Assembly: GCA_963932465.1 (NCBI GenBank)
Contig: OZ010793.1
Span: 255,699,333-255,763,332, forward strand
Direction: 5' to 3'
Length of the DNA: 64,000 nt
Source: Maratus speciosus
Taxonomy: Eukaryota > Arthropoda > Arachnida > Araneae > Salticidae
Part shown: in pieces, positions 46,075 to 58,589 of the stretch
Position numbering within the stretch: position 1 is the first letter of the stretch
Layout of the letters: each line of letters opens with the position of its first letter
Translations under genes and position numbers: made by a program
Notes under the pieces: generated by a model
Told to the model about the DNA's origin: nothing
Databases searched by the model: none
Seen by the model: only the letters and a program-made list of their open reading frames with translations

Positions 46075-49000
46075 CTGTTGGAGAGGAGGGGGAATTATAT
46101 GTCATATAATATCAAAATTATAAAAAAATAAACAACACAGGTGATTTGAATAAAAAAATAATATATATGAGGACGTGAGTTTCAAAACTTGCTTTATCCA
46201 AAAAATCAAATTTTGGGAAATCGCGAAAAACCTGCAACTGCGACCCTGTGCATCGAATATCTCCAATTTTTTTAATACTTATAGCTAGTGGCTCTGTGAT
46301 ATCATTGTGTTAAGTTGTAAAATCTACTTTAAATCATTTAATAAATTAATTGAAAAAACTTTCGGATAAGAAGAGTTTTGTTGCCAACTGGATAAGAAGA
46401 GTTTTGTTGCCAATCGTCTATCATACTTGCTGAAAGAAATTAATAGTTTCTATTTTTGGTAATCGGATGATAATATTTTGGATTAAAAAATAAACCTTAT
46501 GAGAGCAATAAGTATGATTAAAATTTAGTGTTACGTTTTATTATAAAAATTTATTATAATCAAATAAAACTTATAAATAGCTTGTGATCAAAATAACTTT
46601 TTGTTTTAAAGAATGTAATATAATATAATCTATACAACATATAATATTATATATATACACCATCTCCTTCTGTTCTGGTTCCTTAGAAATAATATTTTTA
46701 TAGAAAGTAAGCACCTCCATTTCTGACCAATTTTCATGAAAATGTTTTTTTAACAATCCGTGGGCATCCTTAAGTTTTTCTTGCTTCACGGTCTATCTGT
46801 GAGTCTGTGACTCTGTATGTATGTGACACAAATTTTATGGACGCTTTACCTCAAGAACTAATGAACATAATTTAATAAAACTTTAGATTCAGTTAGTCCC
46901 TGATATAAACTGGTGCTGATTACTTTTTGGTGTAAATCACCCAACAGGTGGCACCCTTAGGCTGTAATTTTCACAATTTTCGCAATACATTCAAGCTCAT
47001 CTCAAGAATTGATGCACGGATTTTCATAAAATTTCAAAATTGATAAGTCCTTTATATAATTTGGTGCTGATTGTTACAGCTTGTCTTGACACTGTTTTGA
47101 ATGCACATCCTTGCGCATTTTACCAAACTTAGTGTTTTGCTGTTTGGCAACAGATAGTCATTCGTTTGTTGTTGTTTACGCACTTTGAAATTTGTTATGG
47201 AATAAAACCACATTTAGTGAGCTATTTCGTTATCTAAAATTACCATGGGGTCATTACTGTTAGTAATAATGTCTATTATTTTATTGATGTAAAAGAATTA
47301 TACAGACTATGTCTTTTATTCGAGTAGTATTGTCCACAAACTAACATCACAATATATTTCGTAACTGACTATGGTGACAGTTCTAATTGCCGAAACGTCA
47401 GTGAAGGCTTACTGTGGAGACACGAAAAGTTTTAGTTTCTGTTTGTCTGTCTGTTTGTTACGCGATAACTGCCGCAAAAAGCATCCGATCGGCTTGAAAT
47501 TCACTGGACATGTTTATGAGGTACCCGGACTTAGCTGTATAGCTTTTGGTTAAATTTGGTTCATTCGTTCGGGAAATATGGAACATTTTATTTTTCTCTT
47601 TAATGCTTTTCTATTTCAAGTCAGACGATTTTCAGATTTTCATTAGTTGAAAGAAATGGCTCATATGAAAAATGGATTTAAATGGTAAATTTTTGATGCT
47701 GAAATTTTTAAATAAGATTATTAAATTATTCCAATTAGTTGGAAATTTTGTCAATATATTTGCGAGATTTTTTTAAATTAGGGTTTTAATTTTTGGGGAA
47801 ATTTTATGCATGTTTTCCAATAATATAAAACATTTTGTTTTATCAATTTGACATAATACATATTTCATTTTTTTTTCTTTTCTTTCATCTGTTGCCTAGC
47901 AATGTATTTGGTCCTACTAATATTAGTATAATTGCGTGTATAATGTTTGACTAAAGCCAACGTCAAAACGGATGAATTAATGCATTTGTATCTTTGCATA
48001 CAGATGGATTTTAGCCCAGAAATAAAAATAGGCAGTATTTTATTTATTTTATTGAAATATTTTGCTTAAAAATACAAAAGTTTATTATTTTCATAGAGAA
48101 TAATGTGAAAATTTTCCATAACATTTACCAATATTTCTTTAACTGTTGCCAAGAAAATCAAAACCCGAAATATTATTTTCTCTTAAACAATTTTCAATTG
48201 AAATATTTTGACGTGAAACAGGAAATTAAAAAAAAAAATTAAGAATAAAAAAAATTAATATGGCGTCATATTAGAAATAAAAAGAAAACTCGAGTATTTC
48301 TTAATATAACAAGATGGAAAGTTTTGAGTAAGTACGCATAGCAGATGAATTAGACGTCATTTATCGATAACTAAGATGCTGGAATAAAAAGTTCTTGGGT
48401 AAAATAAAATTAACTATTATTCACGGAGGAAAGAGATAGATGGAGATGCAGTATGCCGTAAAAACAGTTTGCAATATGATGTGCGTTATCGCTCAGATTT
48501 AAATGCCCTCATTCGGCCCAAACAAAACAAGCACGTGGAACAGGGACCGAATCCTTTGACTTCATCCGTGCATTTTTTTCTGTAAAATGAAAATGATCTG
48601 TTTAAATTTAAGCATTCTAAGGTAGCATTTGATTGTATTATGAATTAAAAACTGTATCACTAAAAATATTCTTTTTTTTTAAGCACGTCGTTGTGTTTGT
48701 GCCGAATGTTGCGGATTTTAGGATTACATTTTTGGCCTCACTTCAAGATTTATTGCCTGCGTACGGTTAATATGAAGATTTTATTTTATTTAAATTTAAA
48801 TTTTATTAATTTATAAAAAAACTTATGCTTATCCTTATAAATCACTGCGTAAAAAAAATCTAAGATATACTATAACCATCCGCTCAATCAATAAAAAAAT
48901 ACGAATGTAAATTTAAATAGACTACAGGGGGTTCAGGGGGGCAGAGCCCCCTGAAGAAATGCAATTTTTGATTTAAAAAGTTACCAGAATAAGTAGCTCA

Positions 49001-49224
49001 TCAGAATTTCTGAACATCAATGTATAACCACTTGTTTAACACTTTTAATTTCTGAAACTTTACGAAGTATTTTGTGTTCTTATAAATATTTATGTAATTT
49101 GAAAACTTTAAAAAGCGATTTGTAGGAAGTTGAATATTACGTGATGAGTGTTAAAAAACAATGACTTGCAAAGATGACGTTGAGACTGCTGATCTGCAGA
49201 TTTACTAGTTTTAAATTCCAGTAG
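46075..49224. other. Upstream intron or flank of the TAB-like gene
   Basis: Mostly AT-rich. About 46730-46850 and 47390-47580 carry dispersed-repeat text with gtctgtctg-type runs (ctgtttgtctgtctg, cgataactgccgcaaaaag). At 48926-48956 there is a G/C hairpin (cagggggttca and agccccctg). No exon recognised. Confidence 0.45.
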
Positions 49225-49645
49225 GGAGAACTTGGGATACTTGACTCATAGGGATACTTGACCCAAGGCCTTTTTCTCAGAATTGGGAAAGTTTTGTAAG
49301 TTGGAAGTGGCATCAATCACTTCCTTTCGTTCAGTTAGCTGATCACATTGTAAAAATAATAACTGAATCATTCTGTAACTTTTTAAACTATGACACGAAA
49401 TATAATTTCATACTCCAAAAGTAATTTTTTTGTGCTGTAAACTCTGACGTTATAAATTTTTTTGTTTAAAGGTAAGACTTTTTTAATTGGTCATTTATTT
49501 TGTACATGTTTTTAGCTACAATAACATGTATAATAATATTAATCTACTTATTACCAAATGGATGCATTTTCCGGTTATATAAAGGGGTAAATAGGCAACT
49601 AGGGATACTTGACCCCAAGTCACCTAGGGATACTTGACCCAAGAT
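49225..49645 (+). repeat. Repeat with four TAGGGATACTTGACCC words
   Basis: gggatacttgac occurs at about 49234, 49250, 49601 and 49627, two copies at each side in the same orientation, with cccaag next to them. The paired copies at both sides look like element ends, but no inverted repeat or duplication was found. Confidence 0.6.
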
Positions 49646-49810
49646 TAGGATTAGTACTATTCAAATGCATTTAGCATGTGTTATTTATGAATTAAAAATG
49701 TTATAATAATATAAATATTACTAGCAAAAGCCATGCTTTATTTGGATTCGCGAAGCATTATTATAAGATAAATAAATATTTATCTTATACTAATGCTTAA
49801 TAAATATATA

Positions 49811-51014
49811 CAGTGAAACTCGCTTAAGAAGTTTCCCAAGGGAGTGGAGGGGAAAAACTTCTTAAACGGGAAATTAGCATTTTTTGAAAAAAATCAATAG
49901 TTTAAATATTGATATTCAGAAGAGGGTTTATTTTACCTTAGTACAATAATACAAAGAGTACTTTCTATAAAATTGAGTTTTCTTAAGAAATTTAAATTAG
50001 TTTGCACACTTAAAAAATTAGCTAATAAAGTAAAAATACATAATTACCTTAGAAATTCTTTATTTAATCCAAGACAAGAAATTTCTCTTTAAGAGTGATT
50101 TGATATGTTTTTGCAAAAAAAAAAAAAAAAAAAAAAAAATCGGTTATAGTTTTTAGTTTCTGTTTTTTTTTTTTTTTCGGCAACCTTTAATCAATAACTT
50201 TTCTTCCATAACTTCATATTTTCCTCTTTTCACATTTTTAATTTTACGAGATTTTTCAGAACAGTTTAAAATGAGATCTCGTTTTGCTAGAATTCCATTC
50301 AGAGTAGCCACTGGTATGTTCAACTTCTTTGCAATTTCAACTCTTGTTGTTTTGGCGTTACTATCAACTTCTTTCAAAATTTTGATTTTGTCTTCAATTG
50401 ACAAGGCTTTCCTTGTAATTGCCTTGCCCGACATTTTTGGGGAAAAAAAAAACAGAATTTTTTGTCCGTGTATTTTCTAACAAGAAAGCTTTGATGTTAT
50501 GTACTTTACACTGACTTAAAAACTGCGAAATGAATAATGGAATATGGTGGTGGGAAAGAATCTGTTGTAACTATTGAACTGAAAGAACCACCCATCGGTA
50601 GGGCAGAGCAATTCCCTTTTCTCTTATCAGTCACTATTGTTACAGTGACGAGAGGCCCATCCTCTACCCACATTTCATTTCCATCAAACACGTTAAACAG
50701 ATTTTAAGGTGAAATAGAGGTGACCACATCTGCTATCAGTCCTAAACATTGACCTTTTTGAATAGCGAAGAATAATAAAGAAAGAGATTTCAGCACAGAA
50801 AATAAAATAATAATCAAAAAGACAAAATAAACGAGCTTTGAAAATAAAAATGGAAGGAAAAATAAAACTTTTTAAGCGGGAAAGGGTTTCGAACAAAACT
50901 TCTTAAATGAGTTATTTTAGTGTTGTAAGAATGAGAGAAAAATGGGAATTGAAAATATAAACTTCTTAAACGGGGAAACTTCTTAAGCGGGAACTTCTTA
51001 AACGGGTTTTACTG
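49811..51014 (-). mobile_element. Tigger relic, TIR family E
   Basis: Ends cagtgaaactcgcttaagaa and (reverse complement) cagtaaaacccgtttaagaa, flanked by TA (49809-49810 and 51015-51016). Subterminal cttcttaaacggg words repeat at both ends. It contains the N-terminal DNA-binding part of a Tigger transposase (50153-50434, minus strand), while the DDE region is deleted. Poly(A)/poly(T) runs lie at 50115-50139 and 50163-50177. Length 1,204 bp. Confidence 0.94.
50153..50434 (-). pseudogene. Tigger transposase N-terminus (CENP-B-type HTH)
   Basis: A 93-residue minus-strand frame starts MSGKAITRKALSIEDKIKIL, then EVDSNAKTTRVEIAKKLNIP and VATLNGIL. This is the pipsqueak/CENP-B-type N-terminal helix-turn-helix of Tigger/jerky transposases, which binds the element's ends. 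It continues a little into the second CENP-B-type region and then runs into a Lys-rich, poly(T)-derived end at 50153. The catalytic DDE domain is absent from this 1.2-kb element. The intact start codon and frame suggest a fairly recent internal deletion. Confidence 0.82.
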
Positions 51015-54000
51015 TATAAGATAAATATTTGAAAGTAAATTTTTTTTTTAATATTTTTGCATCTTTATTAAGCAAAAACGTTACTTTATGTTTTGGAGCA
51101 TTTTAATTTTAGAAATGTAAATTCTGCCAAATAACTAAGAATTTCCTAGGAATTTTTTATTTATGATACGAGACTGGTATAAATAAAAATATTTTCAAAG
51201 CAAAATTTTACAAAATATTTTTACAGTTTTAACTAAAACCTCTTTTAAAGATGTTTTTACATTTTCCAATAGCTTCTGGTGTACAAAAATATAATTTTAA
51301 ATTTTTTTGTGCTTCTTCAAAATTTAAAGCATATTTCCGATCACATGCATTCTCTGTCAGAAGAGATTTGTCATGTCGTCGTTTTTTACGCTGATATCTA
51401 GCCTCTTGCCTTACAGATAAATCATGTGTGTGTTCTTTTCGAGCAGTAAGTGTACGTTTTCTCAGCATTTATTTATAATAGAACTAATACATTCCATAAA
51501 TTGTTTTTAACCGGCAAACATATTAAAAATAATACTACTACTAATTACTTCTTAATAGTAAATGTTTCATTTGGTTCAATTTTCAACCTTCAAATTCTAA
51601 TAGCACTTTATATAACGAATTTAACAATTAATTTTATTTGTTTACAATTCTTTTGTTGCCACTTTATAAAAAAAAAATCATAATATAATTCTTTTAAAAT
51701 GTATAAGTATCGTCTTGATGTAAGATGTTAAGTAAATGATTTCACATAATAAGAATAAATTGTGTATTTGAATTCTTAACACTGAAAAATACTTTTATAA
51801 TTGAATTTTCACAAATTTTAATTCATTAAAAATATACTATAATTTTCATAAAAAAGGTATTTTAAAAATTTCATAAAAGAAATTGTGAAACTATTTAATT
51901 AATCATGATTCTATCTATAATTACTAACTTCATGATTTATTTTTTCTTCTGAAAATATACTTGTTTCATTTTTTATTTGCAAAATGTGTCCGTAATGGAA
52001 AAACATTTAAAATAAAGTAATTAAAATAATAAATTTTTTAAGGCTATTCTGTAAAAAAATAATATTGTGCAAATCTGCAGATCATAATTTATTTTTATGT
52101 TTAATTTCAAGTCAAAATACTGAATAGTTTTTTTGTAAAGTGTACGACAAAATGTAATTTGTGTAGCCTAGTAGAGGATTTGCTTTGCTCATCCTAATTA
52201 TAAGTAAATGACTGGGTTCTTGTCAAATATTGTGTGAAGCAGAATACAAGAAGATTTGTTGGAAAGGTTATTGAAATCAATTTTGACAGGCTTACTATTT
52301 TGCGAGAAGAATGGATGGTACGCCATTTAAATGGCTTGAAATGAATGATTTATCATAAGTTGATCCTGACCAAATCGAAGCTGTTCTTCATCCCCCTGAA
52401 TTTTTGATACAAATGATAGAATTACAAGTTATGTGTTTAAAATATGACTTTACATTTCGAGTTGAATAAATTGTTATGGGTCAATCTATGTGAAATCATC
52501 CAGAGCATGTTGCTCAATATTTTTGATTTTTTTTATTCTTTACCACTTAATTTACTATACTTTTAGGAGTCTAAAACAAGGATTCAAAAATTGTTAAACC
52601 TTTCAAATTTTCTTTGGCACCCATTTTTTGTGAAGTCACAAGTGGTTTTTCATAAAAATAGTACTTTACGAAAACCCTTATAACTTTTTTATTTCTAAAC
52701 ATATCAAAATTATTTAAAAACCATTTTATTGAGTAAAGAATGAACTAAATTTTAATAATAGGTATTTTTATGATAATGATTAAAAAAATTGCATAAAATA
52801 AGATTAAATGTATCCTTTTTACAGCGAAAAGTTGTATTTTTGATGTTAAAATTTTAATGGAAGAAAGTAAAACTCACCTTTACATTTCTTTTCTGAATAT
52901 ATACATTATTGAACTATTCTCAGAAGAAATATGAAACATTTTGAGATACCCCTTCTTTTTCTATAATTAGTCAAACTTAGCATCTCAGTTTCAAAATGCT
53001 AAATTTAAAGTTCAATACCTAGAAAAGGACTGAATACAATTTTATGAATATTTAGCAGGATAACCTTCTTATAGAAGTAAACATGTAGCAAAAATATTAT
53101 GAGTGATATGTATGTGATAAAAATATGGAGCCTTGAAATTGGCTTGAAAATCCATTTGTTTACATATATTTCCATACCATGAAGAACTCATAATGCGTAA
53201 TATATTCTACTCATTTCTTCAAATGCATCTTTTTAAAGTATAAATAACTTTTTTACATAAAAATAATATTACAATTTAATTTATGCTCACAAATTTAATA
53301 TTTCATTTAATTTTAAGCTAGCATTAATTGAAGGTAAGTATTAATTTTATGATTAAGAACAAATTTACAAATCATATCATGCCTTAACTTGTAAACGTCT
53401 TAAATTCTATGACTGAGAACAAGTTTTCATATCCTGTCCTATTTATTTTTAATGTGCCAGTGCATAAATATATTATGCTTTAAACTATAACTCACAAGGA
53501 AGGTCTCCATACGGGCATATTCAGAGAAATCTGAAAAAATTACAGAGTGTTCTTCTCATGTGGATATATATGCTTATAAAAATTTTTTGGCGGAACCTCG
53601 ATAGAACGTTCGTAAAAAAATAATGAAAATTTCATTTATTTGGCGATTTATCATCGGTTCGCGATGAAATGAAATTTCGAAAAATACTTTTTTATGTCGA
53701 ATACTCTCTAAGATAAAAATGTTTCATATTGAACTTGTTTAAATAAATTTAATGTAAATAACTTTAGTTTTGTCAGTTTTAGTTTGATTTAACTATAGTT
53801 TTGTCATATATATATATATAGATATTTATAATGCAAGTTAAATATCAAATTTTATGAATTAAAACAAAATTAAAATAAGTTAATTCAATATCTCAAAATT
53901 AAGACCAACTGAGCACTATCGATTAAATTTTGTCGCTATGGAAACGGCGAATTCTTTGATATTGAAATGAATAACTGGTAAATGAATGTTGCCTTTATTT

Positions 54001-54420
54001 TGGAATACACTTAAATTTATGAAAATATTTTTTTATATGAAATTGTTTTTAAAGTAGTAAAGTTAAATAAGAAGCAACATAAATATGTAGTACGAAAAAA
54101 TGTATTTATTAAACCCTCTCATTGTTTATGTTTAAATTCATTAAATACTTTTTACACGCATTCTAAAAATCAATTAAACAATTTTCAGGTGCATTAAAAT
54201 CGTTTGCTTTTGGTGAGGAAAAGTACAGCTCGCCAAATCGTGTGAGGCTTTCGTCTTTTCGCACCAAATATTCGAAAGTATTTTATTTTTTTGCAGAATT
54301 TTTATTATAATTCCGCCGCTAAATTTGACTGATCCTTTATTACATACATAAGTAGTTTAATTGGTATTTTTTTTTTTTTCAAAATATTCTGAGTATGCCC
54401 AGTAAGGAGAACTTCCTTGT
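51015..54420. other. AT-rich stretch with one weak open frame
   Basis: Largely unique AT-rich DNA. A 79-residue minus-strand frame at 51229-51468 (MLRKRTLTARKEHTHDLSVR, then a basic stretch and EEAQKNLKLYFCTPEAIGKC) has coding-like composition, but I know no family for it. A TA microsatellite lies near 53808-53822. Confidence 0.4.
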
Positions 54421-54423
54421 CAG

Positions 54424-56560
54424 ATGAAGGCAACTGGAGAATTTTTAGAGTCTTTTGTAGAAAAGTTACTGGCTTTAAAAACTCACCATTTTATTGCTAA
54501 AACACAGTCTCAGAACTTCCAGGAGTTAAAAGAGAAATTAACTTCAAAAGAATGCATTGTTCTAGCAGATTTTGCTGAAAATTACACATTTATGATTCAA
54601 GATGAAATCCAGAGTTATCACTGGAATAATCAATAGGCTACAATACACCCATTTGTATACTATTACAAAAATGACACAAAAGTTTGTTGCAGGAATCTAT
54701 CAGTGATGGAACAGTATGGACCTCATTTTGGAGCAGAAAAAAGCCATTTTGGAGCAACAAAAATGCTCATTTTGGAGCAGCAAAAAGCCACTTTGGAGCA
54801 GAAAATAACTATTTTAGAGCAGGAAAAAGGCTCATTTTGGAGCATCAAAACATCATTTTGGTATTCTTTGACGAAATTCACGTTTTTTCTGCAATTCTTT
54901 GATGAAAGTCTCGTTTTTTTCTGCGATTCTTTGACGAAAGTCACATTTTTCCACAACTCTTTCACAAAATTCGCATTCTTTCGCAATCCTTTGAGGAAAT
55001 TCGCATTTTTTTCGGATCCTTTGTTGAAATCAGCGTGTTTTTCGAAATCTTTTGACGAAATTTGCGGTTTTTCACTATCCTTTGACGAAATTAGCGTATT
55101 TTTCGAAATCTTTTGACGAAATTTGCAGTTTTTCGCGATCTTTTGACAAAATTTGTGGGCTTTTTTGCGACATTTTGAGGAAATTTGTGGTTTTTCCTGT
55201 TACCTTTTAATGAAATTCGCATTTTTTTCACAATCTTTTGACCCCGTTTTGTTCGTTTTTTGACGAAATTAGCGATCCATTGACAAAATTCACGTTTTTT
55301 TCGCGATCCTTTGACAAAATTCGCACGTTTTTTGCGATCTTTTGACGAAATTTGAGTTTTTTTAGCGACATTTTAACGAAAGTAGCGTTTTCTCACGATC
55401 TTTCGACAGTGTTTTGTTCGCTTTTTGACGAAGTTAACTATCCTTTGGCAAAATTCAGGTTTTTTTTTTCGTGATGCTTTGACGAAATTCGCGATCTTTT
55501 GACGAAATTTGCGTTTTATTCGCGCTCTTTTGATGAAATTTGCGGGATTTTTTCCCGCGTTATTTTAACGAAAAAGAGTTTTTTCACGATCTTTTGACCC
55601 CGTTTTGTTCGTTTTTTGACGAAATTAGCGATCGTTTGACAAAATTCACGTTTTTTCTCGCGATCCTTTGACAAAATTCGCTTGTTTTTCGCGATCTTTT
55701 GACGGAATTGGCGTGTTTTTTGCGACCTTTTAACGAAAGTAGCATTTTTCGCGACCTTTTGACCGTGTTTTGATGAAGTTAGCGCTCTTTTGACAAAATT
55801 CACGTTTTTTTCGCGATCTTTTGACGAAATTCGCGTGTTTTTCGCGATCTTTTGACGAAAATTTCGTGTTTTTCACGATCTTTTGTTGAAATTTGAGGCC
55901 TTTGATGAAATTTGCAGTTTTTTTCTCTATTTTTTACATAAATTAGCATTTTTTTCACGATCTTTTGACCGTGCTTTGTTCGTTTTTTGACGAAATTAGC
56001 GATCTTTAGACAAAATTAACATTTTTCTCGCGATCCTTTCAAGAAATTCGCGCGTTTTTCGCGATCTTTTGACGAAATTCGCGTGTTTTTCACGATCTTT
56101 TGACAAAATTCGCGTGTTTTTCCGGATCTTTCGACAAAATTTGCGTTTTATTCGCGATCTTTTAACGAAATCACATTTTTTTCGGGATCTTTTGACCACG
56201 TTTTGTTCGTTTTTTGACGAAATTAGCGGCCCTTTGTTAAAATTCACTTTTTTTTTCGTGATCATTTGAGAAACATCGCGTGTTTTTCGCGATCTTTTGA
56301 CCAAATTCGCATGTTTTTCGCAATCTTTTGGCGAAATTCGGGTGGAAACTGATCGATTTGGCTCAAGAATTATTATTGAATTGGCGCAGTTGGGCGCAAT
56401 TTTGTTGAAAAATGATAGTTTTGGCACAGAAATGCGCAGCATTATCGATTTGGAGCAATTGGCGCAGCTGTTCCATCACTGATCTATGCATAATTAGCGA
56501 TCATTTGATACATGATACAATTGCAGTTCACACTTTTCAGAAACAAATGAAGAATATGAA
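54424..56560 (+). pseudogene. Unidentified TE-type gene fragment (DFAENY family), split by a hAT6-like element
   Basis: The first part (54424-54636) reads FVEKLLALKTHHFIAKTQSQ, then LADFAENYTFMIQDEIQSYHWNNQ with a TAG stop. The same frame continues ATIHPFVYYYKND up to the insertion at 54701 and resumes after it with IISDHLIHDTIAVHTFQK to about 56545. Proteins with DFAENY..QDE.Q..HW...Q.T.HP and a later SDHL.HD are widespread and multicopy in arthropods and cnidarians, which suggests a transposon or domesticated gene. I cannot name the superfamily. Both ends are truncated; the right side abuts BEL/Pao sequence at about 56565. Confidence 0.6.
54701..56481. mobile_element. hAT6-like element built of hairpin-array units (array 2)
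   Basis: Ends cagtgatggaacagtatgg and (reverse complement) cagtgatggaacagctgcg, flanked by identical atctat (54695-54700 and 56482-56487). Removing it with one duplication restores the reading frame of the host gene fragment. Near the ends are ttttggagca words. The middle (54870-56340) is a tandem array of ttttgacgaaattcgcg, then tttttcgcgatc, in which tcgcg-T(4-6)-cgcga can form a 5-bp hairpin. No transposase. Length 1,781 bp. Confidence 0.93.
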
Positions 56561-57588
56561 ACGAATATGAAGAATTAGATAACATGGAATTAGTTGCACA
56601 AAATGACATTAATAATTATGAAAACAAACACTACTTTCTTCCTCATCATGCGGTTATTAAATCTTCTAGTATCACTACTAAATTAAGGGTAGTTTTTGAC
56701 GCTTCATGCAAAACTTCAAGTGGTGTTTCCTTGAATTCCATTTTGGGTGTAGGCCCTAAGTTACAACGGGACATTTTCGAAATCTTACTTAATTTTCGAT
56801 TTTCGAAAATAGTCTTTTCTGCGGACATAGCAGTGATGCCGCTGTACTTGAAAAAACCTGGGTCCCCGGGACCCAGGATTTCCAAAAATCTGGGTCCCTT
56901 TTTTACAAAAGTGGGTCCCCATCAATAATAATTTATATTTTAAAGGAATAATTGAAAGTTGTTTATTAAGATAAATGAAATGCATTAATTATTGTTTTAA
57001 CAATAATTAAATAATGAATTAAAACCAGCATTATTTGCACTCAAATAAGATATTTTTAAAAAATATTAAGAGAAATTTTCTTTAGTTTTTTAAAAGTAAA
57101 AATGCAAGATACAATTTTAATTGTAAAATAATGTTTATTTGAGAGTAGAAGATACCAAGTTCCACTAACAAGTATCACTAATGTTCGCATTCTTTTAAAA
57201 AGAGGCAAGGCGGGTTTATTGAAAAAGATATTTTTGCTGAAAAAAAGAACACTTATGTTAAGTAAAGGTGTACTTTTCGTTGAATGAATGGGTGCTTTCA
57301 TTATTATACTTCCCATTGAATTATTTGTCAGCATAGATCTGTGTTGGAATCAGACATTTTCCTTGGAAGGGAAATTTATATCTAAATCACTAATAAGCAT
57401 CAAATCTTAAATGTTCTGAAGGCGGGAGACATTTCAATGCAGTAAGAACGAGGGGGGGGGGGGGGTGATTTTTACTGGTCCACCTAATGAATATAAATAT
57501 TATCAAAGTACACTGAAATAATGCTGTATTTTTAAGAATCTCATAAAAAAGAAATTAAATCCCATTTTATGAATTTTCTACTTATAAG

Positions 57589-58563
57589 TAGTGATGTAAC
57601 GAATAGTGATTTGGCCGAATAGCCGAATACCGAATATTCGGCCAAGTTTTAGGCCGAATACCGAATATTCGGCGGCCGAATACTGACTTTAATATAAATG
57701 ACTTTTATTTTAATTGTTTAATTTTTTTTCAATTTTAAAATAAAAAATTAAATTAAGGACTAATTGAAATTAATTTTTTGTTTGAGTTTTCAAAAATCAT
57801 AACAGCTGAATGTATTTTTTGTTATACTTTAAATGTCTTAAAAAATAATTTAAAGATAACATATGACTTTTAAAAATGTGAATAATAATTTAATTCATAA
57901 TTTTTTATTTAATCCATAGATAGTTCTAGTAATTTATATATATATATATACTATCTAAAATAGAACTCATTACCTCTGTAAAAATGAAACTTTTTTTATT
58001 TTAGTAAAATCCTTTCACCCCCTAAAAGTAAGAACTTGCATGTGTCCTCTGTCTTTTTATATCCTTTTTCATGCAACTTAAACTTAGTAAATTTACACTC
58101 TGTATGTCAAAAAAAAAAAAAAAAAAAAGTTTATTTTCTTAAAATATAATTATTCATTCCATTAAAATATTATATATTCTTTTCTGCTACCAAGATATAC
58201 TTTTCTCTTTTCTTTCTCTCAAAATTAACAAGCCCCTCATAATACTTCCTCCACCCCATATTTCAGAATGAGATCTTTTTCTTATAATAATTAATGTATT
58301 TAGGTACAATTTTTTAATATTGTTTGTCGAAAATATTTAAAATCATATTTCGTTTTGATTTTCTGGAACATATCTAACCAAATATCTTAAAATATTCGGC
58401 CAAATATGCCACTATTCGGCTACAGGTATTCGGTCAAATGTCCCACTATTTAGCCACAGGTATTCGGCCGAATATCTGTTCAATATTCGGCCGGCCGAAT
58501 ATTCGGCAAAAGGGCCGAATAGGCCGAATACCGAATAGTGGCCGAATATTCGTTACATCCCTA
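57589..58563. mobile_element. hAT-type MITE with iterated CCGAATATTCGG
   Basis: Ends tagtgatgtaacgaata and (reverse complement) tagggatgtaacgaata, flanked by identical cttataag (57581-57588 and 58564-58571). Both subterminal regions repeat ccgaatattcgg-type palindromes. The middle is AT-rich and non-coding. It sits inside the element at 56831-59481. Confidence 0.94.
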
Positions 58564-58589
58564 CTTATAAGTTTAGTTTGCACTTTTTT

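Noticed and set aside
46571..46789. Minus-strand frame of 72 codons with helical-looking sequence
   Set aside because: Overlaps dispersed-repeat text (gtctatctgtgagtctg, ctcaagaactaatgaac) and has no splice context with the TAB-like exons.
50506..50896. Two minus-strand frames of 61 and 67 codons inside the Tigger relic
   Set aside because: They do not match any part of a Tigger transposase and look like UTR or end sequence of the element.
54703..56482. Frames of 61-148 codons such as those rich in SFD or KRSRK
   Set aside because: Lie entirely within the array-bearing element 54701-56481.
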